Below, one piece after another: positions 24,967 to 33,609 of a DNA stretch of 55,532 nucleotides. Position numbers and translations under genes: made by a program. Below the pieces are notes generated by a model, which saw only the letters and a program-made list of their open reading frames with translations, had not been told where the DNA came from and did not search any database. Within the stretch, counting starts at the first letter, position 1. The number at the start of each line of letters is the position of its first letter. Source of the DNA: Clostridium sp. (GTDB lineage: Bacteria; Bacillota; Clostridia; Clostridiales; Clostridiaceae); the NCBI RefSeq assembly GCF_029267215.1, contig NZ_JARIDH010000029.1, positions 1 to 55,532 on the forward strand, read 5' to 3'.

Positions 24967-25950
24967 TTATTTTGTTTTATTTGAAGTTTCTGCTTTTTCT
25001 TTAAAATCTCCAACTTTAGAACTATTTTTTATAGTTTTAAATTCATATCCTTCACTTTTAAAGTAATCAATAACTTCTGGTAATATTTTTATTGTATTTT
25101 CTTTTCCTGCAGTATCATGCATAAGTACTACAACGTGATTCTTACCATTTGAAGTTTTCTTAATATAATTCATCATTTCCTCTGTTGAATACTTTCTACC
25201 CTCAGCATCTCCATTTAATGCATTCCAATCAACATTTACTATTCCATTCTCCTCTAAAATTTTATCAAACTCTTGAAGTGATGGATCTTTATAATATTTT
25301 CTACTTCCATATCCACCTGGCATTCTTAAAACTCTACAATTAAATTCTTCTCCAAGGACATTTTTCATTATATCGTTTGTTCTATTAAATTCATCCATAA
25401 AGACATCAATATTTAATTTATTATGTGGATATAAAGTCTTAAAGTTATGACTATAGCTATGGTTTGCAATAGCATTTCCATTTTTTATTTCATCCTTTAA
25501 AAACTCTTGTCTTTTTGGATCCTTTTCTATACTGCTCCCTAAAACAAAGAAAGTAGCTTTAACTTGTTTATCTTTTAATATTTTTAATATTTCTTCTGTT
25601 CCATTAGAAGGACCATCATCAAAAGTTAAGAACACATACTTACCATCACCCTTGTATGTTCCATCAGCCATCTCTTGAACGTCCTTAGCATCAATAGCAT
25701 ACTTTTCTCCTTCATATGTAACATTCATTCCAGGAACTATATCATCTTTATCAGGTTTAACCTCCAAAACTTCTTTCTTAGGAATATCTTTTTTAGGAAC
25801 TTCACCTTTAAAAGGCCTACTTCCCATGATGCTAATAATCTTTATTCCACCTAATAATAAAGCTAAAATAACTAAAACACCTAAACCTATTTTAAAAAAG
25901 TCTTTTCTTTTCGACTTTCTTCTTTTACTTGAAAAAATATTTTTGCTCAT
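24967..25950 (-). CDS. Membrane-anchored polysaccharide deacetylase (NodB domain)
   Basis: A 327-residue protein. A Lys/Arg-rich start and one hydrophobic helix (~residues 20-42) anchor it, with the catalytic domain outside. NodB motifs: TFDDGPS (Asp111, Asp112), HSYSH (metal ligands His164 and His168), RMPGGYGSRK and LMHDT. It should remove N-acetyl groups from peptidoglycan or another envelope glycan (CE4 family), as PgdA-type enzymes do to resist lysozyme. AGGAGG lies 5 bases from the ATG. Monocistronic by position and terminator. Confidence 0.92.
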   Translation of the reverse strand: MSKNIFSSKRRKSKRKDFFKIGLGVLVILALLLGGIKIISIMGSRPFKGEVPKKDIPKKEVLEVKPDKDDIVPGMNVTYEGEKYAIDAKDVQEMADGTYKGDGKYVFLTFDDGPSNGTEEILKILKDKQVKATFFVLGSSIEKDPKRQEFLKDEIKNGNAIANHSYSHNFKTLYPHNKLNIDVFMDEFNRTNDIMKNVLGEEFNCRVLRMPGGYGSRKYYKDPSLQEFDKILEENGIVNVDWNALNGDAEGRKYSTEEMMNYIKKTSNGKNHVVVLMHDTAGKENTIKILPEVIDYFKSEGYEFKTIKNSSKVGDFKEKAETSNKTK

Positions 25951-26141
25951 TATGTCCTCCTATGTTAACCTTAAACACTTTTTAACCAAGTTACTTGTAC
26001 ACCCAATCCTATTATCTTTTAAAAATTTCTTTTTATGATTTCAAAAGAGTTACAATTTTAAATATCGTTTAAATTCTCTATACAATATTACATTTTTATT
26101 TTACAATAAAACTTAATAAATAAATATAAAGGATGACTCAA

Positions 26142-26789
26142 ATGAAAAAAATTAATAGATTATTCATTATAATACCATTAATATTATTAATAGGAATTAT
26201 AATGTACTTTTTAAACAAATATTTAATTAACATAAATAATATTAGAGAATTAATTTTAAGTGCTAAAATATTTGCACCAATTATTTATATAATAGCTTTC
26301 TCATTAGTTCCTCTTACATTTTTTCCAGATTCTCTTTTAGCTATATTAGGAGGTAGCTTATTTGGATTATGTAAAGGAGGATTTTTAACTCTTATAGGTG
26401 CCTTAATAGGAGGTAGCATTTCGTTCCTTATTTCAAGATTTTTAGGTGATAAATTCATTAAAACTTCTAAAAATGAAAAACTCAAAAACATACAGGAAAT
26501 ATTAAGAGATAAAGGATTTTTAACCATACTTATTTTAAGACTTATTCCACTTTTTCCCTTTGACCTTATAAGTTATGGTGCTGGACTTACTTCAATAAAA
26601 TATAAGGACTTCTTTTTAGGTACTTTAATTGGAACTATTCCAGGAATAATTGTTTTTGTAAATTTAGGTGCTCAATGGATAAGCTTAGATAAAACTAGTA
26701 TTTACTGTTCACTAACTTTACTTATATCATTTATAATCTTTTCTATATTCCTAAAAAAGGTTTATTTTAAAAAATATATTCAGAAATAA
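26142..26789 (+). CDS. TVP38/TMEM64 (DedA-like) family membrane protein
   Basis: A 215-residue membrane protein with about five to six helices. The family hallmark is the region FPDSLLAILGGSLFGLCKGG followed by ISRFLGDKF and the LRLIPLFPFDLISYGAGLT segment. Relatives are thought to move or scramble lipids across membranes; the substrate here is not known. The start at 26142 is chosen because AAAGGA lies 8 bases upstream; the ATG at 26133 directly abuts it. It is one of the few plus-strand genes and diverges from the deacetylase gene. Confidence 0.87.
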   Translation: MKKINRLFIIIPLILLIGIIMYFLNKYLININNIRELILSAKIFAPIIYIIAFSLVPLTFFPDSLLAILGGSLFGLCKGGFLTLIGALIGGSISFLISRFLGDKFIKTSKNEKLKNIQEILRDKGFLTILILRLIPLFPFDLISYGAGLTSIKYKDFFLGTLIGTIPGIIVFVNLGAQWISLDKTSIYCSLTLLISFIIFSIFLKKVYFKKYIQK

Positions 26790-26792
26790 ATG

Positions 26793-27087
26793 AAAGGCAT
26801 GTATCAAAATAACTTTTTATAAAACTTATAAATAATATTAAGAAAATATCTAGATGAGCTTTAGAATTTAAATTACTCCGTAGAAAATATAACCTTAAAA
26901 AGCTTAGATTGCTTAAATCGTAGTAAGTTTCTAAGCTTTAGTAATATTTTTATAGTAATAATTATAAAATTCTTAGCGAAATCTAGTAATTCTAGAAATG
27001 CATTTATAAGTTTTATTATTATATTTTTAGATAGCCCTATTATATTTAAAAAGATTAAAAACTGCACCAAAATATTGATACAGCTTT
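26793..27087. repeat. Possible ~295-bp element with related ends
   Basis: The left end AAAGGCATGTATCAAAATA and the right end (27071-27087, reversed AAAGCTGTATCAATATT) are imperfect inverted repeats. The first ~45 bases also recur at 15645-15690. The interior has only a 65-codon minus-strand frame with no ribosome site. It may be an insertion-sequence remnant or miniature element, but the ends also act as hairpins. Confidence 0.4.
27063..27084 (-). terminator. Terminator after the 27104-27469 gene
   Basis: On the minus strand a 9-bp stem (CTGTATCAA with TTGGTGCAG, allowing two G-U pairs) and a 4-base loop are followed by TTTTT. Confidence 0.65.
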
Positions 27088-27103
27088 AACTTTAATATTA
27101 ACT

Positions 27104-27469
27104 TTAAATATTTTTATAACTACTCATATTTATAGGCTTTATGTTATTTTGTCTTGCCCATCTATTAAACAAATTAAATATATGTTTATTATCTAATTCT
27201 CTTCTAATATCTTCCTCTTCCTCTTTACTACATATTAGATAATTATTAAACAATATTTTTTCATCAGGTTCAAGTTTAGATATAAACTCTTCTTTTTTTC
27301 CTTCTTCTAAATTATTAAATTGTCTTTTAAAATCATAATTAAAATCTTTTAAAGCCTCTCCCTCTGAATGTTTAGAAAACCACTTAAATGCCGATTTTAC
27401 ATTTAATAATGATTCAATTAAAAGTCCTATAGCTACTATAACTATACCAATTACCATGAAAATTTTCAT
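27104..27469 (-). CDS. Uncharacterised membrane-anchored protein
   Basis: A 121-residue protein with one N-terminal hydrophobic helix (residues ~4-22) and an acidic, helical remainder (GKKEEFISKLEPDEKILFNNY; CSKEEEEDIRRELDNKHIF). I do not recognise a family. GGAG lies 8 bases upstream of the ATG. It lies between the M23 hydrolase gene and the TVP38 gene with its own terminator. Confidence 0.75.
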   Translation of the reverse strand: MKIFMVIGIVIVAIGLLIESLLNVKSAFKWFSKHSEGEALKDFNYDFKRQFNNLEEGKKEEFISKLEPDEKILFNNYLICSKEEEEDIRRELDNKHIFNLFNRWARQNNIKPINMSSYKNI

Positions 27470-27590
27470 AAAACCATCTCCAAAACAATTACTTATTTTT
27501 AAAAACTTCTAAATAAACTCTAATATAAAGTTATTCCTAAAATAATATTAAATATACTTTACTTTGTTATTTAAAAGAAATCCTAATTTT

Positions 27591-27624
27591 AAAAGAAGAA
27601 GTTAGACCTCTAACTTCTTCTTTT
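27591..27624 (-). terminator. Terminator after the M23 hydrolase gene
   Basis: A perfect 15-bp stem (27591-27605 with 27610-27624) and a 4-base loop lie 4 bases past the stop, with T-rich sequence following on the minus strand. Confidence 0.9.
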
Positions 27625-27627
27625 ATC

Positions 27628-28956
27628 CTAACTTATATAATTCATAGGATTTACCCATTGTCCATTTATCATTATACCAAAGTGTAAATGTGGACCTGTA
27701 CTATATCCTGTTGAACCTACATATGCAATAACTTGTCCTTGTGAAACATGTTGACCAGTAGTAACAGCTAATCTACATGAATGACCATATAATGTTTTTG
27801 TTCCATCTCCATGATCTATTATAACCATATTTCCATAAGCTGTATTCCAACCTGCCTCTATTACCGTACCTGCCTTAGAGGCATGTATAGGTGTTCCATA
27901 GCTAGCTCCTAAATCCGCTCCAGTATGAACACTATGTTTACCTGTTACAGGATGAATTCTTGGTCCAAATGGATCTGTAACTCCTCCTGGTGCTGGTCTT
28001 ATGAAACCACTTGCTGATACTTTACCACCACTTGAATCCCCTTCACTTGTTCCTTTAGAAGTTTCATTTCCTGATGAACCTGAGTTATTTCCACTATTAT
28101 TATTTTGTTTTTCTTGTTCTTTTTTTGCTGCTTCTTCCTTTGCAGTTAACTGATTTATATAATTTGTAAGATCTGAATTATCCTCTTTATATGCATTTAT
28201 CTCATTTAAAAGATTTTTCTCTTGATCACTTAAACTATTTATCTCATTTTGCTTTTGAGTTTCTAAGTTATTAAGTTCTGTTATTTGTTCCTCATATTGC
28301 TTAACTAAAGAATCATACTCTTTTTTCTCAGTTTCCAGTCTAGATTTCTCTTCTGATAAAGTCTTCTTTTGAGATTCTAAATCAGATTCCTGACTTTTAA
28401 GATCCTTTTCAACCTGCTTTATGTCATTTATTAATTTATTATCAGTTTCAATAACAAAGCTTATATTAGCTATATTATTAAGAAGCTCCCCAACTCCTTT
28501 TGACTCAATAAGAATATATAAAAATTCATTTCCTAAATTGTTTTTATATGCACTTCTTATTCTACTTGCCAATATTTTTTCCTTTTCAGCTTGTTCTTGT
28601 TTCTTGTTTTCAATACTACTTTGTATTCCTGATATTTTACCCTCTAATTTAGTTATACTTTCCTGTAAAGCATTTATATTATTCTTATATTCATCAACTT
28701 TTTTTTGAGAACTTAAAAGAAGTTTATTTTTCTCTGCTATTTGATTTTGTATTTCATCTAATTTTTTTTCACTTTCAGTTTTCTGTGAATTAATAGCATC
28801 CTTTTTATCATTTAATCCATTTATCTTGTCTTTATTATTATTTATCTCTTGCTGAGCTTCTTCCTTAGTTTTAGCTTGTACAACATTGCTAGGTAAAGAA
28901 ATACCAAGTATCATTGTTGCACTAAGTATAACTGCAGCTATTCTTTTTCTATTCAT
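27628..28956 (-). CDS. Secreted M23 peptidoglycan hydrolase with long coiled coil
   Basis: A 442-residue exported protein. The signal peptide ends near VVQAKTK (residue ~29). Residues ~30-270 form an EnvC/FtsX-partner-like coiled coil rich in Glu, Lys, Gln and Asn. A Ser/Gly/Asn linker (~275-315) follows. The C-terminal LytM/M23 domain (~325-442) has metal ligands in HTGADLG and HLHFG, with HGDGTKTLYGH between. It should cut peptide cross-links in peptidoglycan during growth or division. The ribosome site is TAGGTG. The coiled coil suggests control by a membrane partner such as FtsEX, which is not in view. Confidence 0.92.
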   Translation of the reverse strand: MNRKRIAAVILSATMILGISLPSNVVQAKTKEEAQQEINNNKDKINGLNDKKDAINSQKTESEKKLDEIQNQIAEKNKLLLSSQKKVDEYKNNINALQESITKLEGKISGIQSSIENKKQEQAEKEKILASRIRSAYKNNLGNEFLYILIESKGVGELLNNIANISFVIETDNKLINDIKQVEKDLKSQESDLESQKKTLSEEKSRLETEKKEYDSLVKQYEEQITELNNLETQKQNEINSLSDQEKNLLNEINAYKEDNSDLTNYINQLTAKEEAAKKEQEKQNNNSGNNSGSSGNETSKGTSEGDSSGGKVSASGFIRPAPGGVTDPFGPRIHPVTGKHSVHTGADLGASYGTPIHASKAGTVIEAGWNTAYGNMVIIDHGDGTKTLYGHSCRLAVTTGQHVSQGQVIAYVGSTGYSTGPHLHFGIMINGQWVNPMNYIS

Positions 28957-29121
28957 TGTATTTCACCTATTTCTTTATATATATCTTACGTTTCTAAAAC
29001 ACCACATATCAAGTAATTATACACCATAATAATATTTTTGTTAATATATATAAAACATTTCATTAATATAATTAACATATTTTTTATTATTAAAAATTCT
29101 CTCTATTATATTAAAAAGAAA

Positions 29122-29155
29122 GGATTATATCAATCATTTAATATTGATACAATCC
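29122..29155 (-). terminator. Terminator after the 65-residue gene
   Basis: A thirteen-base stem (29122-29134 with 29143-29155, one G-U) is followed on the minus strand by TTTCTTTTT. Confidence 0.85.
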
Positions 29156-29166
29156 CTAATAAAAAT

Positions 29167-29364
29167 TTATAATTTTTCATTTAAAATTTCATCGTCTATA
29201 AGCTCCTCTAAGCTTTTAAACTTGCTTTTTCCATTTAAATAATGTTTTTCTATACTATCTTTCATTTCTTCTAAAGAAACCTCAGTATAAAACTCTTCTT
29301 CTTTAAAGTCATTTTTCATTCTTTCGTATATTCTTTTTATTATATTTTCTCTATCTTTACTCAT
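29167..29364 (-). CDS. Small uncharacterised protein (65 residues)
   Basis: A charged, probably all-helical 65-residue protein (IIKRIYERMKNDFKEEEFY; EEMKDSIEKHYLNGKSKF). No family is recognised. AGGAGAG lies 7 bases upstream of the ATG and a strong terminator follows, so it is a genuine single-gene unit. Confidence 0.75.
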   Translation of the reverse strand: MSKDRENIIKRIYERMKNDFKEEEFYTEVSLEEMKDSIEKHYLNGKSKFKSLEELIDDEILNEKL

Positions 29365-29510
29365 AATATTTCTCTCCTAAAGTGTTAATAAATTATTTAT
29401 AAATATATTATACACAGAGTTTAAAATATATTAAAGATGTATAAAAATATATTTATCACTTTTTTAAAACTAATGATATAATTATTATAATTTTAAATAC
29501 TAATGAGGAG

Positions 29511-29789
29511 TTGATTAAAATTAAAGATAAGAAAATAACTTTAATAGATAAATTTAAATTTTTCTTTGGATTTCCAAAAAATGCTGTAAGTGATGCTTTA
29601 GGAATTAGTGTTGATACAAAACCTAGGGTTATAGCTTTTTACCTATATACGGTCTTAATATTAATTTTAGCCTTACTTAAGGTCTATGTAATGTTTAGTA
29701 TATTAGGAAGACTTATTGTTATTTTAATAAGTTTATTTATCTTTGTGGAAATTTTATATTTCATAGTGTCAAAAGATAATAAAAAATAA
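29511..29789 (+). CDS. Small two-helix membrane protein, unusual start
   Basis: A ~92-residue frame with two hydrophobic helices (IAFYLYTVLILILALLKVYV and ILGRLIVILISLFIFVEILY) and a Lys-rich N-terminus (MIKIKDKKITLIDKFKF). No family is recognised. The start is unclear: GAGGAG at 29505-29510 directly abuts the TTG at 29511, with no spacer. In-frame ATT codons at 29514 and 29520 lie 3 and 9 bases away. No in-frame ATG or GTG fits. I give the TTG; an ATT at 29520 would suit the ribosome site better. Confidence 0.6.
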   Translation: MIKIKDKKITLIDKFKFFFGFPKNAVSDALGISVDTKPRVIAFYLYTVLILILALLKVYVMFSILGRLIVILISLFIFVEILYFIVSKDNKK

Positions 29790-29859
29790 TATAAGTAACC
29801 AAAACCTTCTTAAATTCTATACTATTACTAGTATTTTAATTTTAAGGAGGTTTTTATTT

Positions 29860-30048
29860 ATGCCAAAATCAGCATGGGATTTTACATTAGAATTACTTTC
29901 TATAATGGGAGATATAGATAGATACAGTGAACTATTAAGTAAAAGTTCAACATATAGTGACAGGGAACTTTATTCTAAAAAAATAGATTCTTTAGAAGTT
30001 AAATTATTTGATATTAGAGAAAAGCTAAAAAAATTGACAGTAATTTAA
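29860..30048 (+). CDS. Small uncharacterised protein (62 residues)
   Basis: A 62-residue soluble, helical protein (LELLSIMGDIDRYSELLSK; KIDSLEVKLFDIREKLKKL). AAGGAGG lies 9 bases upstream of the ATG, which supports real translation. It is 70 bases downstream of the two-helix membrane protein gene and may share its transcript. No function is recognised. Confidence 0.72.
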   Translation: MPKSAWDFTLELLSIMGDIDRYSELLSKSSTYSDRELYSKKIDSLEVKLFDIREKLKKLTVI

Positions 30049-30130
30049 ACAACTTTAATTTTGATGTACTTTTTTTATTTCTCTTTAACTTAATATTTAT
30101 TTTAATTCTATGAACTATCTTTAATCACAT

Positions 30131-30162
30131 GAAAAAAAGGTTCAACTAAGGTTGAACCTTTT
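30131..30162 (-). terminator. Terminator of 6S RNA
   Basis: A perfect 12-bp stem (30135-30146 with 30151-30162) with a 4-base loop, followed by TTTTTTT on the minus strand. Confidence 0.9.
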
Positions 30163-30377
30163 ATAAACTCAATTAATATTCCCAAATATGCCGTCACACT
30201 TACAATTTTATACCTGCCTCTCGCAGGTGGGCTCTGCTCAAATTAACTTGACCATCTTCCGCCACATCTATGTGAAGTTTTCACTTGAAGTCCGCTCTTA
30301 TTAACCTTCTTGCAAATCCCGTATTTAACATGTAGGTTAAAATCAATAAGCTTCGCGTACATCTCAGGATTGCTTAT
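30163..30377 (-). ncRNA. ssrS: 6S RNA (RNA polymerase regulator)
   Basis: The ~215-base minus-strand transcript shows the 6S pattern. The 5' segment TCCTGAGATGTACGCGAAG resembles the E. coli 6S 5' strand. The central segment has CACATAGATGTGGCGG. The 3' segment GACGGCATATTTGGGA pairs back with the 5' segment to close the molecule. Other pieces are the hairpin CCCACCTGCGAGAGGCAGG and the long AU-rich bulge expected of 6S. It binds sigma-A RNA polymerase as a promoter mimic. A good promoter precedes it and a strong terminator follows; exact ends are estimates. Confidence 0.88.
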
Positions 30378-30383
30378 GTTTTT

Positions 30384-30411
30384 ATTATAACACAAGATTT
30401 TAAAAAATCAA
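30384..30411 (-). promoter_or_regulatory. Sigma-A promoter of 6S RNA
   Basis: The minus strand has TTGATT (30411-30406), a 16-base spacer and a perfect TATAAT (30389-30384). Predicted start is near 30377. Confidence 0.8.
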
Positions 30412-30432
30412 CATTGAATTTTCAGAATCTTT

Positions 30433-30828
30433 TTACTTTAATTCATCTAAAATATCATCTATCTCTAATTCTTCATGATCTGGAAGAAATACGGCTAAAA
30501 ATTGTTTTCCTGAATAGTTTGCATATTCAATTTCATACCCTTCAGCTTTACCAATAACTTGGAACTCTTCCATAATTTCTTCCAAAATTTCTTCTACCCC
30601 ATCAGTAGCCACATCATCTAAATAAGGAATTACTCCCTCCATTATCCATGAGTTACTTTCTTCTTCATAGTCAGTTTCATCATTTGCACAGGCTCTAGCA
30701 GCTTGAATTTCCATATCATCAAAATCATAATAAAACTTAAGGGCTAATCCATCACCATCTAAAGAAACTTCCTCTATATCTGATAAACCATTAGTAGATA
30801 AATAATTTATTATTCTATACTTATCCAT
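30433..30828 (-). CDS. Uncharacterised acidic protein, end of the helD operon
   Basis: A 131-residue, very acidic soluble protein (ANDETDYEEESNSW; GVEEILEEIMEEFQVIG; EELEIDDILDELK). I do not recognise the family. AAAGGGGG lies 5-6 bases upstream of the ATG, and the start is 18 bases after the DUF1292 stop, so it is co-transcribed with DUF1292 and helD. The 6S RNA promoter lies immediately downstream. Confidence 0.8.
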   Translation of the reverse strand: MDKYRIINYLSTNGLSDIEEVSLDGDGLALKFYYDFDDMEIQAARACANDETDYEEESNSWIMEGVIPYLDDVATDGVEEILEEIMEEFQVIGKAEGYEIEYANYSGKQFLAVFLPDHEELEIDDILDELK

Positions 30829-30846
30829 AATATCCCCCTTTTTGTA

Positions 30847-31104
30847 TTAATATAATAATTTTTTATACTCTTTTTTTACTTGTCTAAATTCTTCTTCATC
30901 TTCAACTAAGTTATATTCTACTGAATCATTTAAAGTATCAACTCTAAATACGAAATCATTTGCCTCATCTCCATCACATTCAACTGGTGATAATACTATA
31001 TATTCTTTCTTTTGTTTTTCTCCAAGGTATATTTTTGCAACAACCTCAAATTCAACCTTATTTCCTTCTTCATCTCTAAAGGCCATTATTTGTTTTTCTT
31101 CCAC
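30847..31104 (-). CDS. DUF1292 family protein
   Basis: An 85-residue acidic protein of the DUF1292 (YrzB-like) type: [23 protein letters not shown], then an acidic end. The family is widespread in Firmicutes with no known activity. It starts with GTG at 31104, 8 bases from AGGAGG, and 17 bases after the helD stop. Second gene of the operon. Confidence 0.88.
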   Translation of the reverse strand: MEEKQIMAFRDEEGNKVEFEVVAKIYLGEKQKKEYIVLSPVECDGDEANDFVFRVDTLNDSVEYNLVEDEEEFRQVKKEYKKLLY

Positions 31105-31121
31105 GTTATTTTCCTCCTAAA

Positions 31122-33413
31122 CTAACCTATTAAAGGTGATTTTTCACCTTTATAAAATATATATTCATAGTGTAATGCTCTAGTTAAAACTACATAAAGA
31201 AGTTTTTTATCCATTTCACTTTGATTATAATTTTCTTTATCTAAATTATAAACTATAGTACAATCAAATTCTAACCCTTTTGTTAAGTATGATGGAATTA
31301 TTATTAAATCTAAATTAAATTCTTTTTGATCATCCTTAACTAAATCAAAGTCGTATTTTGAATTTTTCTTTACTAATGCTTTTATCTTTTTACATTCTTC
31401 TAAAGTTTTACCAACTATTGCAACTGAACTTTTACCCTCAGATTTCACCTTATGAATTATACTGTCTAAATGCTCACAAAATTCCTTAGGTGTTGAATAT
31501 TCTATTTCCTCTGGAATCATTCCATGCCTTAAAACTGGTTTAGCCGGTTCTTCATAGTGATTTTGTTTTACTAAGACCTTGTTTGCATAGTTTATTATTT
31601 CAACTGTACTTCTATAACTTTGGCTTAAATGTCTGTACTCAGCATTTCCACCATAAACTAATTTAATAGTTTTTTGCCAATCATCTATCCCTTTAAAAGA
31701 ATAAATTCCTTGACCTATATCTCCAACTATGGTCAATGAATTTCCAATAGTCATCATTGACATTACATATAATTGGAACATTGAATAATCTTGTGCCTCA
31801 TCTATAACTATATGTTTTAATAAATTTGAATCTTCTAATCCTTCTATCCTTAACTTTAAGTAAAGCATAGCTGCTAAATCATCAGCATCTATTTTCTTAT
31901 TATCTAAATTTGCTATAAGATTATTCTTCATATATTCAGCTAATTTTTTTGGTATTTTTCCTGCCGTTACTTCTTCAAAGACTTCCTTATCTTCAAAGAA
32001 AGTTTTATAAACATTTGCTGTATTTATTCCCTTCCAATGATGGAAATAATCATTAAATTCCTTTTTAGCAGATTTTTTTATCTCACTTTTATGAGCATCT
32101 CTTTCATCATAAAGTTCAATAAGTTTTTCTCTTCTCTCTTTTGAGTCTTCCATGCTCTTTTTAACTCTGGCAATTCTATACTCATACTGAAAATCCACCT
32201 TATCAAGTACTTTAGTAATCTTTTCTCCTAATTTCTTTGAAAAATATTTTTTAATTTCATCTTTTCTCTTATTAACTGGATATTTAACTAAATCTTTAAG
32301 AAATAATCTCTTTATTTCATTGGCATCAAAAACTGAATAACCACAAACCTTTATATCCTCAATTTTACTATCTTCTCTTTCTAAAACCTGTATATATCTG
32401 TCTAACATCTCTTTAAAGACCATAGATCCCTTTATTTTACTGTCATTCATCACATACTTATTAGTATTCTCGTCTCCTACTAATATGTCTACAAGTTTTT
32501 TATCCTTAGTTATTATTTTTCCTTTTATTCCAAGTTTTTTAACTGCCAATTCCTCAAAGGTCTTTTGTTCTACCTTATCTACTCCTAAATTTGGTAAAAC
32601 TTCTGATATGTAATCTAAAAATATTTTATTTGGCGCAATAACAAGTATATCATCACCAGTTATATTTCCCTTATATCTATATAAAAGATATGCTAGTCTG
32701 TGAAGTGCTACTGTAGTCTTTCCAGATCCTGCTGATCCTTGAATTATTAAAGGCGTATTCTTAGGCGCTCTTATAATATCATTTTGTTCTTTTTGAATTG
32801 TTGCAACAACATCCTTAAGTTTTGTTCCTGTACTATTTTCTAAGTTTATTCTAAGGAATTCATCTATTAAACCATCACCCTCTTCATCAAGACCTGACTT
32901 TAAGATTATTTCATTTATTCCTTCATCAAAACATTCCTTAAGATTATATTCATCATCAAAAAGAAACTTTCTCTTTAAACTTAGCTCTCCTTCAATTATT
33001 CCTATAGGTGCTTTATAGTATGCTTCTCCCTGTGTTCCACTATAATATAAATCTGCTAAAGGTGCTCTCCAGTCTATTACTTTTTCTTCCCCCTCTAACA
33101 TATCTCCAAGACCACTTTTTCCTATATAGAAGCTTTCCATATCTTTTCTATATTCTCTAAAATCAATTCTTGCAAAGTATGGTTTATCATAAGCTTCCTT
33201 AAACTTTTCAAGTTCTTTCCCTAAAAATTCAACTGATTTTTTAGTTATTTCTATCTCAGTATTGTAACTTCCCTTAGCTTTTTTATTAAGTAGATCTAAC
33301 TTACCATCTGTTTTTTCTTTTTCTTCTCCTAGCCTACTTTGTTCATCTTTAATCCATTTCTTTGTTTCTTTAAGCACATTCCTTTCGTACTTTAAAACTT
33401 CATTCTCATTCAT
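31122..33413 (-). CDS. helD: HelD-like superfamily 1 helicase (RNA polymerase recycling factor)
   Basis: A 763-residue UvrD/Rep-type ATPase of the HelD class. An N-terminal coiled coil (~residues 1-95) inserts into RNA polymerase in known members, followed by the HelD signature VIDWRAPLADLYY. Walker A is GSAGSGKTT (~228), Walker B region IDEAQDYSMFQLYVM, then the C-terminal motif VLTRALHYEYI. HelD proteins dissociate stalled RNA polymerase from DNA. The start at 33413 is 9 bases after AAGGAG; an upstream in-frame ATG at 33467 lacks a site. It heads an operon with two small acidic proteins and ends 0.7 kb from 6S RNA, another polymerase regulator. Confidence 0.92.
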   Translation of the reverse strand: MNENEVLKYERNVLKETKKWIKDEQSRLGEEKEKTDGKLDLLNKKAKGSYNTEIEITKKSVEFLGKELEKFKEAYDKPYFARIDFREYRKDMESFYIGKSGLGDMLEGEEKVIDWRAPLADLYYSGTQGEAYYKAPIGIIEGELSLKRKFLFDDEYNLKECFDEGINEIILKSGLDEEGDGLIDEFLRINLENSTGTKLKDVVATIQKEQNDIIRAPKNTPLIIQGSAGSGKTTVALHRLAYLLYRYKGNITGDDILVIAPNKIFLDYISEVLPNLGVDKVEQKTFEELAVKKLGIKGKIITKDKKLVDILVGDENTNKYVMNDSKIKGSMVFKEMLDRYIQVLEREDSKIEDIKVCGYSVFDANEIKRLFLKDLVKYPVNKRKDEIKKYFSKKLGEKITKVLDKVDFQYEYRIARVKKSMEDSKERREKLIELYDERDAHKSEIKKSAKKEFNDYFHHWKGINTANVYKTFFEDKEVFEEVTAGKIPKKLAEYMKNNLIANLDNKKIDADDLAAMLYLKLRIEGLEDSNLLKHIVIDEAQDYSMFQLYVMSMMTIGNSLTIVGDIGQGIYSFKGIDDWQKTIKLVYGGNAEYRHLSQSYRSTVEIINYANKVLVKQNHYEEPAKPVLRHGMIPEEIEYSTPKEFCEHLDSIIHKVKSEGKSSVAIVGKTLEECKKIKALVKKNSKYDFDLVKDDQKEFNLDLIIIPSYLTKGLEFDCTIVYNLDKENYNQSEMDKKLLYVVLTRALHYEYIFYKGEKSPLIG

Positions 33414-33609
33414 AATAACTAACTCCTTCACAAAACCATATTTAGTTTTAATAAGGTATATCCTCAAAATATCATCAATGAATTTAATTATACTATCTTA
33501 CACTTAACTATACAAACTTTCAAAAAAATTTATTAATTTATAATTAAAATATATTTTAAACTAACATTAATTTAAAATAGATGGAGAAAATAATAAAGAG
33601 GTGATATTT

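Noticed and set aside
26873-27070. 65-residue minus-strand frame inside the possible element
   Set aside because: It has no ribosome site and Ile/Leu/Lys-only composition; I could not match it to any transposase, though it could be a decayed remnant.
33540-33590. Sequence resembling the dispersed repeat arm (TTTTAAACTAACATTAATTTAAAATAGA)-like
   Set aside because: The similarity is short and in simple AT sequence; it is not convincing as a further copy.
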